Shown here: piece after piece, positions 41,115 through 49,539 of the stretch
How positions within the stretch are numbered: position 1 is the first letter of the stretch
Layout: each line of letters starts with the position of its first letter
Assembly (NCBI RefSeq): GCF_040111675.1
Contig: NZ_CP157794.1
Location: 5,289,494-5,353,493 of the forward strand
Source: Salinarimonas sp.
GTDB lineage: Bacteria; Pseudomonadota; Alphaproteobacteria; Rhizobiales; Beijerinckiaceae
Direction: 5' to 3'
DNA length: 64,000 nucleotides
Translations under genes and position numbers: made by a program
Notes under the pieces: model-generated
The model's input: the letters and a program-made list of their open reading frames with translations, nothing else
What the model was told of the DNA's origin: nothing
Databases searched by the model: none

Positions 41115-42644
41115 ATGATGTCGCCTTTCGCGCCCGCCCGTCCGCAAGCGCTCGCCATCCTGGAGAAGCTCGGCGTCGCGCCGGACGCCTTCAACGATGG
41201 CGGTCTTCCCGCCCGCTCGCCCATCACCGGCGAGACGATCGCGACCGTGCGCGTGACGACGCCCGAGGGCGCCTCCGAGATCATCGCGCAGGCGCATGAC
41301 GCCTTCCTGAAATGGCGCGAGGTTCCGGCGCCCCGGCGCGGCGAGCTGGTGCGGCTGCTCGGCGAGGAGTTGCGCGCCGCCAAGGACGATCTCGGCATGC
41401 TGGTTACGCTCGAGGCCGGCAAGATCGTCTCCGAGGGCCTGGGCGAGGTCCAGGAGATGATCGACATCTGCGACTTCGCGGTCGGCCTCTCGCGCCAGCT
41501 CTACGGGCTCACCATCGCCACCGAGCGCCGGCACCACCGCATGGCGGAGACCTGGCACCCGCTCGGCGTCTGCGGCGTGATCTCGGCCTTCAACTTTCCC
41601 GTCGCGGTCTGGTCGTGGAACGCGGCCATCGCGCTCGTCTGCGGCGATCCCGTCGTGTGGAAGCCCTCCGAGAAGAGCGCGCTCACCGGGCTCGCGGTTC
41701 AGGCGATCCTGCAGCGCGCCATCGCGCGCTTCGGCGACGAGGCCCCGGCCGGTCTGCACGGCCTCCTGATCGGCGGGCGCGAGGTCGGCGAGGCGCTCGT
41801 CGACGATCCGCGCGTGCCGATCGTCTCCGCCACGGGCTCGACCCGCATGGGCCGCGAGGTCGGCCCGCGGCTCGCCGGGCGCTTCGCCCGCGCGATCCTC
41901 GAGCTCGGCGGCAACAACGCCGCCATCGTGGGTCCCTCCGCCGATCTCGACCTGACGCTGCGCGCCGTCGCCTTCTCGGCGATGGGCACCGCCGGCCAGC
42001 GCTGCACCACCCTGCGCCGCCTCATCGTGCACGAGAGCGTCTACGACGCGCTCGTCCCGAAGCTCGCCGCGGTCTACGGCTCGGTCCCGATCGGCGATCC
42101 GCGCGCGGACGGCACGCTGGTCGGCCCGCTGATCGACGAGGCCTCGTTCGCCGGGATGGAGCGCGCGCTGGAGGAGGCCCGCGGCCTCGGCGCGACGGTG
42201 CACGGCGGCGGGCGCGCCGACATGCCGGGCGAGGGCGTCTACGCCCGCCCGGCCCTCGTCGAGATGCCCGCCCAGGACGGCCCCATGCTGCGCGAGACCT
42301 TCGCGCCGATCCTCTACGCCACGAAATACGCGAGCTTCGAGGACGCGATCGCGCTGCACAACGGCGTCGGCGCGGGGCTGTCGTCCTCGATCTTCACCCT
42401 GGACATGCGCGAGGCCGAGCGCTTCCTGTCCGCGTCCGGCTCCGATTGCGGCATCGCCAACGTCAATATCGGCCCCTCCGGCGCCGAAATCGGCGGGGCC
42501 TTCGGCGGCGAGAAGGAGACCGGCGGCGGCCGCGAGGCGGGCTCCGACGCCTGGAAGGCCTATATGCGCCGCACGACCAACACGGTGAACTACGGCAACA
42601 CGCTTCCGCTCGCCCAGGGCGTGAAGTTCGACATCGACGCGTGA
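41115..42644 (+). CDS. ALDH7-type aldehyde dehydrogenase (L-aminoadipate-semialdehyde/piperideine-6-carboxylate dehydrogenase)
   Basis: A 509-residue NAD(P)-dependent dehydrogenase. Catalytic Glu is in ILELGGNNAAIVGP and catalytic Cys in GTAGQRCTTLRRLIVHES. The segments WHPLGVCGVISAFNFPVAVW and GGAFGGEKETGGGREAGSDA are typical of ALDH7/AmaB, which oxidises alpha-aminoadipate semialdehyde in lysine breakdown. The downstream glutaryl-CoA dehydrogenase and CoA transferase fit this. A second ATG at 41118 is possible. Confidence 0.9.
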   Translation: MMSPFAPARPQALAILEKLGVAPDAFNDGGLPARSPITGETIATVRVTTPEGASEIIAQAHDAFLKWREVPAPRRGELVRLLGEELRAAKDDLGMLVTLEAGKIVSEGLGEVQEMIDICDFAVGLSRQLYGLTIATERRHHRMAETWHPLGVCGVISAFNFPVAVWSWNAAIALVCGDPVVWKPSEKSALTGLAVQAILQRAIARFGDEAPAGLHGLLIGGREVGEALVDDPRVPIVSATGSTRMGREVGPRLAGRFARAILELGGNNAAIVGPSADLDLTLRAVAFSAMGTAGQRCTTLRRLIVHESVYDALVPKLAAVYGSVPIGDPRADGTLVGPLIDEASFAGMERALEEARGLGATVHGGGRADMPGEGVYARPALVEMPAQDGPMLRETFAPILYATKYASFEDAIALHNGVGAGLSSSIFTLDMREAERFLSASGSDCGIANVNIGPSGAEIGGAFGGEKETGGGREAGSDAWKAYMRRTTNTVNYGNTLPLAQGVKFDIDA

Positions 42645-42678
42645 CGTCGCTCGGCGTACCGAGGAGGACCTTCGAAAC

Positions 42679-43899
42679 ATGACCGCTCTCGCCCAGACGA
42701 ACCCCAAGGACGCTCCGAACCCCGGCGCCTTCTCCTGGGAGGACCCCTTCCTGCTGGAGGACCAGCTCTCCGACGAGGAGCGCATGATCCGCGACGCGGC
42801 CCGCGCCTTCGCCCAGGCGGAGCTCGCCCCGCGCGTGATCGAGGCCTATCGCGAGGAGAAGACCGACCGCGCCGTCTTCGAGAAGATGGGCGAGACCGGC
42901 CTCCTCGGCGTCACCCTGCCGGAGGAATACGGCTGCGCCGGCGCGTCCTACGTCGCCTACGGGCTGGTCGCCCGCGAGATCGAGCGCATCGATTCCGGCT
43001 ATCGCTCGATGATGAGCGTGCAGTCCTCGCTGGTCATGTACCCGATCTATGCCTACGGCGACGAGAACCAGCGCAAGAAGTACCTGCCGAAGCTCGCCTC
43101 CGGCGAATATGTCGGCTGCTTCGGCCTGACCGAGCCCGACGCCGGCTCGGACCCCGCCGGCATGAAGACCGTCGCGAAGAAGACCGCGACCGGCTACGTG
43201 CTCAACGGCGCCAAGATGTGGATCTCGAACTCCCCCATCGCCGACGTCTTCGTCGTCTGGGCGAAGTCGGAGGCGCATGACGGCAAGATCCGCGGCTTCG
43301 TGCTCGAGAAGGGCATGAAGGGCCTCTCCGCCCCCAAGATCGGCGGCAAGCTCTCGTTGCGCGCCTCGATCACCGGCGAGATCGTGATGGACGGCGTCGA
43401 GGTCGGCGAGGACGCGCTCCTCCCGAACGTATCGGGGCTGAAGGGCCCGTTCGGCTGCCTCAACCGCGCCCGCTACGGCATCTCCTGGGGCGTGATGGGC
43501 GCGGCGGAAGATTGCTGGCACCGCGCCCGCTCCTACACGCTGGAGCGCACGCAGTTCGGCCGGCCGCTGGCCCAGACGCAGCTCGTCCAGAAGAAGCTCG
43601 CCGACATGCAGACCGAGATCGCGCTCGGCCTCCAGGGCTCGCTGCGGGTGGGCCGCCTGTTCGACGAGGGCCGCGCCGCGCCGGAGATGATCTCGCTGAT
43701 CAAGCGCAACAATTGCGGCAAGGCGCTCGACATCGCCCGCGTCGCGCGGGACATGCACGGCGGCAACGGCATCATGGAGGAGTACCACGTGATGCGCCAC
43801 GCCGCGAACCTCGAGACGGTGAACACCTACGAGGGCACGCACGACGTCCACGCGCTGATCCTCGGCCGGGCGCAGACCGGGCTGCAGGCGTTCTTCTGA
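42679..43899 (+). CDS. gcdH: Glutaryl-CoA dehydrogenase
   Basis: A 406-residue acyl-CoA dehydrogenase that converts glutaryl-CoA to crotonyl-CoA with decarboxylation. Seen: FGLTEPDAGSDPAGMKTVAK (FAD/substrate loop), WISNSPIADVFVVWAKSE, RYGISWGVMGAAEDCWHRAR, YTLERTQFGRPLAQTQLVQK, and the catalytic Glu in NTYEGTHDVHALILGRA. The N-terminus and length match GcdH rather than other ACADs. GAGGAGGACC precedes the ATG. It lies 34 bp after the ALDH7 gene. Confidence 0.93.
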   Translation: MTALAQTNPKDAPNPGAFSWEDPFLLEDQLSDEERMIRDAARAFAQAELAPRVIEAYREEKTDRAVFEKMGETGLLGVTLPEEYGCAGASYVAYGLVAREIERIDSGYRSMMSVQSSLVMYPIYAYGDENQRKKYLPKLASGEYVGCFGLTEPDAGSDPAGMKTVAKKTATGYVLNGAKMWISNSPIADVFVVWAKSEAHDGKIRGFVLEKGMKGLSAPKIGGKLSLRASITGEIVMDGVEVGEDALLPNVSGLKGPFGCLNRARYGISWGVMGAAEDCWHRARSYTLERTQFGRPLAQTQLVQKKLADMQTEIALGLQGSLRVGRLFDEGRAAPEMISLIKRNNCGKALDIARVARDMHGGNGIMEEYHVMRHAANLETVNTYEGTHDVHALILGRAQTGLQAFF

Positions 43900-43929
43900 G
43901 GTCGAGGCGGGCTCGCGGGGGAGGCCGGG

Positions 43930-44349
43930 ATGGGACGCGCGCTCCTCGCCGGCCTCGCCTATTTCGCCATCGTCTTCGCCGCCGGCTTCGCGCTCGGCGT
44001 CTTTCGCGCCTTCCTGCTGACGCCGGCGCTCGGGCACCTGGGCGCGGTGATCGTCGAGCTGCCGGTGATCATCGCGATCTCGGCCATCGCGGCGCGCTGG
44101 CTGGTGCGCCGCCTCGCCGTGCCGCCGGCGCTCGGCGCCCGGGCCGCGATGGGGGCGCTGGCCTTCGCGCTGCTGATGGTCGCGGAGCTCGGGCTCTCGA
44201 TCGCCCTGTTCGGGCGCACCCCCGGGGAGCACTGGGCGACATACGGGCAGCTGCCGGCGCAGCTCGGGCTTCTGGGACAGGTGGTGTACGGGCTGCTGCC
44301 GCTGTTCGTGGCGCGGCGGCCGCCCACCGGGCGCGCGCGGATGGGATGA
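43930..44349 (+). CDS. Small four-helix membrane protein of unknown function
   Basis: A 139-residue hydrophobic protein with about four membrane segments (LAGLAYFAIVFAAGFALGVF; GAVIVELPVIIAISAIAARW; AAMGALAFALLMVAELGLSI; LLGQVVYGLLPLFVARR). GGGAGG precedes the ATG, and it starts 30 bp after gcdH. I recognise no family with certainty. It may simply be cotranscribed with the lysine genes. Confidence 0.7.
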   Translation: MGRALLAGLAYFAIVFAAGFALGVFRAFLLTPALGHLGAVIVELPVIIAISAIAARWLVRRLAVPPALGARAAMGALAFALLMVAELGLSIALFGRTPGEHWATYGQLPAQLGLLGQVVYGLLPLFVARRPPTGRARMG

Positions 44350-44420
44350 GGGGCGAATGACCGGAGTTGCAATCGCGTCGACTGGTATGATATGCCTTCC
44401 GGCATCCAGAGGATGCAGTC

Positions 44421-44642
44421 ATGGCCGAGTGGACCGACAGCCGTTTTCCATCCGATCACGACTTGCGCGCCGCGATCGACGCTGCGCGCCGCAGGTTGGC
44501 TCAGGGCGGCGACACGCGGGAAATCGGCGGCGGTCCGTTGCCGAGCATGCCTTACGTCCTCGGGCCGGACGGCGTGAAACGCCTGCGCATAAAGCCCTCG
44601 GTCATCGAGCGCGCCTTGAAGGCCGCGGGGCGTTCCGCGTGA
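44421..44642 (+). CDS. Small basic hypothetical protein
   Basis: A 73-residue hydrophilic protein (starts MAEWTDSRFPSDHDLRAAID). It overlaps the next start in TGATG, so the two are translationally coupled. A short hairpin, ATGCC-TTCC-GGCAT (44392-44405), lies just upstream. No recognised domain. The coupling to a membrane-anchored protein suggests a functional pair. Confidence 0.55.
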   Translation: MAEWTDSRFPSDHDLRAAIDAARRRLAQGGDTREIGGGPLPSMPYVLGPDGVKRLRIKPSVIERALKAAGRSA

Positions 44643-45094
44643 TGTCGTCGCTGCGCCCCGCCTCGATCGAGCGTTTCGTCCAGCCGACCGATGACAACGG
44701 CGAGCGCGTCTTGGTCGGGCTGCTCGCCTTCGCCGTTTACGAGCAGGACACGCGCGAGCTGATCGGCGCGGAGGGCGTCGCGCCGGAGCAGGTCGATGGT
44801 CATCATCTCTTGCTCACCTCCGGCCAGATCGAGCTCTACAAGGCGTCGGCTCACGTTCATGTCGAACGGCTGGCGCGGACTGTGCTCGATCAGCTCCGGC
44901 CGGAGATCGAGGAAGAGACGCGAACGCAGGCGATCGACGCCGCCAAGTCGGAAATCGTCGCGACGGTCCGGGCCAGCACCTCCTGGCGTACGGTCGTGCT
45001 CTTCAATGTCGTCGCCTGGCTGCTCACCCTCGCCATCACCTTCCTCGTCGCGGTCGGCTTCGGCAACCTGACGCTGACGATCAATCCCGCCTGA
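44642..45094 (+). CDS. Hypothetical protein with a C-terminal membrane anchor
   Basis: A 150-residue protein: soluble N-terminal region (RFVQPTDDNGERVLVGLLAF), a charged helix possibly coiled-coil (VLDQLRPEIEEETRTQAIDA), and one C-terminal membrane segment (VVLFNVVAWLLTLAITFLVA). Its start overlaps the previous stop by one base. No family recognised. It sits between gcdH and the CoA transferase gene. Confidence 0.6.
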   Translation: MSSLRPASIERFVQPTDDNGERVLVGLLAFAVYEQDTRELIGAEGVAPEQVDGHHLLLTSGQIELYKASAHVHVERLARTVLDQLRPEIEEETRTQAIDAAKSEIVATVRASTSWRTVVLFNVVAWLLTLAITFLVAVGFGNLTLTINPA

Positions 45095-45113
45095 GGGCGG
45101 CGAGACCCCGCAC

Positions 45114-46292
45114 ATGACCCCCCTTTCCGGCATCAAGGTCCTCGAGCTCGCGCGCATCCTCGCGGGGCCGTGGACGGGACAGCTCCTCGCCGATCTCGGC
45201 GCGGACGTGGTCAAGGTGGAGCGGCCCGGAGAGGGCGACGACACGCGCGCCTGGGGGCCGCCCTTCGTCGAGGGCGCCGACGGCGCGACGCACGCGGCCG
45301 CCTATTTCCACGCCGCGAACCGCGGCAAGCGCTCGGTGGCGGTGGACTTCACCACGCCGGAGGGGCAGGAGACCGTGCGCCGGCTCGCGGCCCATGCGGA
45401 CGTGGTGATCGAGAACTTCAAGGTCGGCGGCCTCGCCAAGTACGGGCTCGACGCGCGGAGCCTGCGGGCGCTGAACCCGCGCCTCGTCGTCTGCTCGATC
45501 ACGGGGTTCGGGCAGGACGGGCCCTACGCCCACCGCGCCGGCTACGACTTCATGATCCAGGCCATGGGCGGGATCATGGACCTCACCGGCGCGCCCGACG
45601 GCGAGCCGCAGAAGATCGGCGTCGCCTTCGCCGACATCTTCACGGGCGTGTACGCGACGGTCGGCATCCTCGCGGCCCTGCGCCGGCGGGAGCTCACGGG
45701 GGAGGGCGGGCACGTGGACATGGCTCTTCTCGACACGCAGGTGAGCGTGCTCGCCAACCAGGCGCTGAACTACCTGGTGTCGGGCGTCGCGCCGACGCGT
45801 ATGGGCAACGCGCACCCCAACATCGTGCCGTACCAGGTCTTCCCCGTGGCCGACGGGCACGCCGTGATCGCGGTGGGCAACGATGCCCAGTTTCGCCGGC
45901 TGTGCGCGCTGCTCGGCGACGCGGCCCTGGGCGACGACCCACGCTTCCGCACCAATCGCGACCGGGTGGCGCACCGCACGGTGCTGATCGCGCTGCTCTC
46001 GGGCCTCACCGCCCGGACGACCCGCGCCGACCTGCTCGCCGCCTGCGAGGCCGCCGGCGTTCCGGCCGGGCCGATCAACAGCGTCGCCGACGTCTTCGCC
46101 GATCCGCAGGTGATCGCCCGCGCCCTGGCGCGCGACCTGCCGGCCGCGGACGTCGCCGGCGGGACGGTGCCCACCGTCCGCTCCCCGATCGTGCTGGATG
46201 AAAAACCGCAGGTCGCGGAGCACGCCGCCCCGTCGCTCGGCGCGCACACCCGGGAGGTCCTGGCCGACCCCGCCTGGGGCGGCGCCGGCTGA
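45114..46292 (+). CDS. CaiB/BaiF family CoA transferase (probably glutarate-CoA transferase)
   Basis: A 392-residue family III CoA transferase. Seen: GIKVLELARILAGPWTGQLL, the segment LGADVVKVERPGEGDDTRAW, YFHAANRGKRSVAVDF, and the catalytic Asp region HVDMALLDTQVSVLANQ. SugCT-type members of this family activate glutarate to glutaryl-CoA, which would feed the GcdH encoded upstream; that substrate is inferred from context. Confidence 0.88.
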   Translation: MTPLSGIKVLELARILAGPWTGQLLADLGADVVKVERPGEGDDTRAWGPPFVEGADGATHAAAYFHAANRGKRSVAVDFTTPEGQETVRRLAAHADVVIENFKVGGLAKYGLDARSLRALNPRLVVCSITGFGQDGPYAHRAGYDFMIQAMGGIMDLTGAPDGEPQKIGVAFADIFTGVYATVGILAALRRRELTGEGGHVDMALLDTQVSVLANQALNYLVSGVAPTRMGNAHPNIVPYQVFPVADGHAVIAVGNDAQFRRLCALLGDAALGDDPRFRTNRDRVAHRTVLIALLSGLTARTTRADLLAACEAAGVPAGPINSVADVFADPQVIARALARDLPAADVAGGTVPTVRSPIVLDEKPQVAEHAAPSLGAHTREVLADPAWGGAG

Positions 46293-46937
46293 CAGCAGGC
46301 GACCGACCCGACGGCGCGCGGCGCCGTCGTCGCGGAGGGCGAACGGCGCTGCTGCGCGGAACGCGCGCGGCCGGCTCGAACGCGCACGGCGCGCCTGGCC
46401 TCTTCGATGGTGAGACACCCCGCTCCCCGGCCGCGGCAGCCCGATCGTCGGTTCCGACTCGGCGTTTCTGGGTCGCCGTTCCCGGGTCTCCGTTCCTGGG
46501 TCGGCGCTCCTGGGTCGGCGCTCCTGGGTCGGCGTCCCCAGGTCCCGGACCGGCTTAGCGATCCACACAGGACAGACCACACATGACGACGCTCGGCACA
46601 TGGCGGCGCTCGGCGTCACGGTGGCCGCCCGCCGCTCGGCGGATGCCTCGAGGTCCCCGAGGGACCCGCGCTCCGGCGCCCCGAACGCAGGCTCTCGCCA
46701 CGGACGGCCGAGCGTTCGAACTCGCCGCCGTCCTCGTCTTTGCCTCCGACGCCGCGCCGGTCCGCGCCCACTCCCGCGCCCGACGCCGAAACCGTCTCCG
46801 CGACCGTCCCCGCCGCTGCTGCGCCCTTCCCCGCCGCAGCGGCCCTCTCGATCGCCCCAACCGCTCCCGCTTCTATCGCCGCGCGCTTCGCGTCCATCGC
46901 CCCCGGCCCGCTCGCATGGGCGGGGGGAGGGGCCGCC
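46293..46937. other. Gene-free 645-bp stretch with a 14-bp tandem repeat
   Basis: No supported gene. Directly after the CoA transferase a hairpin GACGGCG-CGCGG-CGCCGTC (46310-46328) may end transcription. The 14-bp repeat array at 46459-46542 follows. Open frames here on either strand are Arg/Pro/Ser-rich and lack ribosome binding sites or family resemblance. Confidence 0.6.
46459..46542. repeat. Six-copy 14-bp minisatellite
   Basis: Six head-to-tail copies of about TCGGCGCTCCTGGG: 46459-46472, 46473-46486, 46487-46500, 46501-46514, 46515-46528 and 46529-46542. Copies four and five are identical; the outer ones are degenerate. A 14-bp period is not a multiple of three, so it is non-coding. 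Confidence 0.9.
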
Positions 46938-47408
46938 TCACCACCGGCGGGCGAAAGCGCCCGCGCTCGACGCGCCGTCGATCTCCGCGACCGTCTCGCC
47001 CTCGGCGGCGTCCCGCTCCGCCTCGACCTCCGCCTCGAACCCGTCCTCGGACGGGGGCGGGAAATAGCCCTCGACGCAGACGATCCAGTTGACCGCGAGC
47101 GCGCCGCGGGGCGCCGGGCCGCGCGTGGCGGACGAGCCGGAGACCGGCGCGGGATCGGTGACGCGGCCCAGCGGCATGGCGAAGCCGTCCGCGCCGACGC
47201 CGGCGCCGACGGGCGTGCGGCCGACGAGATCCGGCAGGGCGAAGGTCGTCTCCCCGTCGCCGCCATAGGTGTCCCGAAGCAGGATGAACAGGGCGGGATA
47301 GTCCTCCGCCGCGAGAACCTGCCCGCGGCAGAAGGCCCAGCCCTCCGGCGGGTAGTCCCCGGCGAAGGGGAGGATCATGCCGAGCATCGGGAATGAGACG
47401 ACGGTCAT
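46938..47408 (-). CDS. Tail-collar/microcystin-dependent-like protein 1
   Basis: A 156-residue protein with the tail-collar core: LPFAGDYPPEGWAFCRGQVL, then ALFILLRDTYGGDGETTFAL and PDLVGRTPVGAGVG. It is shorter than its two neighbours, lacks the central His-rich loop, and has an acidic Glu/Ala-rich tail of about 35 residues. Family members occur in phage tail fibres but also as chromosomal MdpB-like exported proteins. It is the most divergent of the three copies here. Confidence 0.85.
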   Translation of the reverse strand: MTVVSFPMLGMILPFAGDYPPEGWAFCRGQVLAAEDYPALFILLRDTYGGDGETTFALPDLVGRTPVGAGVGADGFAMPLGRVTDPAPVSGSSATRGPAPRGALAVNWIVCVEGYFPPPSEDGFEAEVEAERDAAEGETVAEIDGASSAGAFARRW

Positions 47409-47944
47409 GGCGAGACCTCGCGGCGGCGGGCCCGCCGGAAGGCCGGGCGCCGATCAGGGTGAGTGGGGAACCGGGTGCAGACGACGCCTCGTCGCTGCGC
47501 CCCGTTGCTGAACGCCTGCAATCAAGCGCGAGCGCGCACCGTTAGTCAACCCCAAAAACGCAATCGGTCGCAATTACCTGCGCGCGAAGCGCGGACATCC
47601 GTCGGTTTACGACGCTGGCGCGTATAGCCGACCGGAGGTCGTTTTGCGCCACCCGACGACGCGCCTGGGGCGCGAAACGGCCCCCGATCGGCCCGCCCGG
47701 CCGGCGGCGGACGCCCCGCCGGCGACGACGCGCCGGGGCCGATTCGCGCTGATTCGCGGTGATTCGCGACGCGGCGGCGCACGGTCGCGGCGGAAATCCG
47801 CGTCGACCGGCCGGCCATGCGAAAGCCCGCGGCGAGACGCCGCGGGCCCTGGCCGTCCGGCTCCCGCCCGCCCCGGACGGAGCGCGAGAGTCCGATCTCG
47901 TCGACGGGCGCCCGCGGCGTGCGCGCGCGCCCGCCCCGCGCGCC
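47409..47944. other. Gene-free 536-bp stretch between tail-collar genes 1 and 2
   Basis: No supported gene. The segment 47741-47770 consists of three 10-bp direct repeats GATTCGCGNN. The region 47480-47600 is less GC-rich and may hold the promoter of tail-collar gene 1. The rest is very GC-rich with no clear signal. Confidence 0.5.
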
Positions 47945-48520
47945 TCAGCTGCGCGGCGGGAAGATGCCTTCCATGCAGATGATGTAGCTCAGGCCCTGGA
48001 ACGGCATGCGGTTCTCGTGGGACTGGTTGCCGCCGTTGTTGCCGACCTGGACGGAGACGGTGCCCTGGGCGAAGGTCACCGGCGCGCCGGCGGGCGGGGC
48101 GTAGATGCTCGCGGTTCCCGCCTGCCCACGCACATCGGCGACGCCGCTGGCGAGGCTGTAGCCGCCCGTCGGCACGGCCGTGGTCCCGGCGGTATCGTGC
48201 GCGACGATCTCGCCCGTGGCCCCGTGATTGTGCACCGGCATCTCCAGCTCGTTCAGCGTCACGTGCTCGACGCCTGCCATGATGCCGAGCGGATAGAAGG
48301 TCAGGCCGTTGCCCGGCCCCATGCCGGCGCCCATCGGCACGCGGGAGCGCAGGTCCGGCAGGCCGAACGAGGTCCGGCCGTCGCCGCCGTAATTCGTGCC
48401 CAGCAGCGAGAACAGAGCGGTGAATTGCGAGATCGAGATCAGCTGCCCGGCGCAATAGGCGAAGCTGCGCGGTGCGAAGTTCGGCGCCCAGATCAGCACC
48501 GTCCCCATGTAGGTTTCCAT
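47945..48520 (-). CDS. Tail-collar/microcystin-dependent-like protein 2
   Basis: A 191-residue protein: APNFAPRSFAYCAGQLISIS, ALFSLLGTNYGGDGRTSFGL, PDLRSRVPMGAGMGPGNGLT, a His-containing loop (LEMPVHNHGATGEI) and the C-terminal ENRMPFQGLSYIICMEGIFP. This matches the MdpB-like tail-collar family well. GAGGAGGGGGAC precedes the ATG. No signal peptide is evident. It lies between two homologues and near the giant adhesin gene. Confidence 0.9.
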   Translation of the reverse strand: METYMGTVLIWAPNFAPRSFAYCAGQLISISQFTALFSLLGTNYGGDGRTSFGLPDLRSRVPMGAGMGPGNGLTFYPLGIMAGVEHVTLNELEMPVHNHGATGEIVAHDTAGTTAVPTGGYSLASGVADVRGQAGTASIYAPPAGAPVTFAQGTVSVQVGNNGGNQSHENRMPFQGLSYIICMEGIFPPRS

Positions 48521-48663
48521 GTCCCCCTCCTCGTGTGGCGCGCGCGCACGTTTCGGCGACCTCGCCGAAGCCCGCGGACGTATCGGAAGGAAACACGACC
48601 CGAGGTCGGAACCAAGTTCTATTCGGAGTAGATTAGTTCTATACTTAATGAAATCTTGCCGCC

Positions 48664-48689
48664 CGGCGCCGCGGCGGTCCGCGGCGCCG
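48664..48689 (-). terminator. Hairpin after tail-collar gene 3
   Basis: Perfect 11-bp arms CGGCGCCGCGG (48664-48674) and CCGCGGCGCCG (48679-48689) with a 4-nt loop begin 8 bp after the stop codon of the minus-strand gene. The downstream strand is AT-rich (GGCAAGATTTCATTAAG) but has no long T run. Probably a terminator or mRNA 3' stabiliser. Confidence 0.6.
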
Positions 48690-48697
48690 GCGCCGCG

Positions 48698-49273
48698 TCA
48701 GCCGCGCGAGGGGTAGAGCCCGGTCAGCGCGATGATGAAGCTCAGGCCCTCGTACGGCATGCGGTTCTCGTGCGGCAGGTTGCCGCCGGCATTGCCGAGC
48801 TGGATGGAGACACTCTGCTGCGAGAGGGTGACGGCGGCACCTGCGGGATTGGCATAGATGCTGGCCGTTCCGCCCTGCCCGCGAACTTCCGAGCTCGCTG
48901 TCGCGAGAACCTCCCCAGCCTGCGGTGAACTCGAGGTCGCGGGCGTGTCGAACGCCCGGATCTCCCCCTGCGCCGGATGCGAGTGGCTCGGCATCGACGC
49001 CTGGGTCAGCGTCACCTCCTCGACGCCGCCCCTCTGCCCGAGCCGGTAGTCCGACAGGCCCGGCCCGGGACCCATCCCGGCGCCGATCGGCACCCGCGAG
49101 CGCAGGTCCGGCAGGGCGAACGTCACCTGCCCGTCGCCGCCATAGGTCGTGCCGAGCAGCGAGTAGAGCGCGCTGTTCTGCGAGATCTGCAAGAGCTGCC
49201 CGCCGCAATAGGCCCAGGCGCGCGGCGCGAAGTTCGGCGCCCAGATCAGGATCGATGCGATGAAGAGTTCCAT
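48698..49273 (-). CDS. Tail-collar/microcystin-dependent-like protein 3
   Basis: A 191-residue close homologue of protein 2: APNFAPRAWAYCGGQLLQIS, ALYSLLGTTYGGDGQVTFAL, PDLRSRVPIGAGMGPGPGLS, a His loop (ASMPSHSHPAQGEI) and ENRMPYEGLSFIIALTGLYP. I chose ATG 49273 (MELFIASI), which has AGGAGG 7 bp upstream; the open frame extends further 5' without similarity. It is divergent from the giant adhesin gene, with 266 bp between the starts. Confidence 0.92.
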   Translation of the reverse strand: MELFIASILIWAPNFAPRAWAYCGGQLLQISQNSALYSLLGTTYGGDGQVTFALPDLRSRVPIGAGMGPGPGLSDYRLGQRGGVEEVTLTQASMPSHSHPAQGEIRAFDTPATSSSPQAGEVLATASSEVRGQGGTASIYANPAGAAVTLSQQSVSIQLGNAGGNLPHENRMPYEGLSFIIALTGLYPSRG

Positions 49274-49539
49274 TCCGCCCCTCCTGTCGGCCCGCGCGCG
49301 TCCCGATTGCCGGGCGCTGATTCGGAGACGCGAGCCTGCCGGAGGGGAACACAACTCGCAATCAATTCCAAGATTCTATTAACCATAGTTTGGCCGGCGC
49401 CCCGAATCAGGGAGCGCGCTCCCCGTCGGCCGATGAAGAAATCTTGCTTTCGCCAGCGGGTGTTGCGCCCGCGCCTCTTTGCAGGACGGCGGTTTCGGGG
49501 CAAGGTATGCGTTCATCGACCGCAGGACGGAGACCCCGC
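49274..49539. other. Divergent promoter region of tail-collar gene 3 and the giant adhesin gene
   Basis: 266 bp between divergent starts. An AT-rich stretch around 49350-49392 (CAATCAATTCCAAGATTCTA then TTAACCATAG) probably holds promoter elements, but I could not define a convincing -35/-10 pair. In-frame alternative adhesin starts exist at 49390 (TTG) and 49507 (ATG). Confidence 0.45.

Noticed and set aside
44642..45094. Toxin-antitoxin module
   Set aside because: No known toxin or DNA-binding motif in either gene of the pair; only the coupled layout suggests it.
46600..47067. Ser/Pro/Arg-rich open frame on the plus strand
   Set aside because: No family resemblance or ribosome binding site, and its end overlaps tail-collar gene 1 in antisense.
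46938..49273. Tail-collar genes as a prophage remnant
   Set aside because: No integrase, attachment sites, capsid, portal or lysis genes nearby. The family also occurs as chromosomal non-phage genes.
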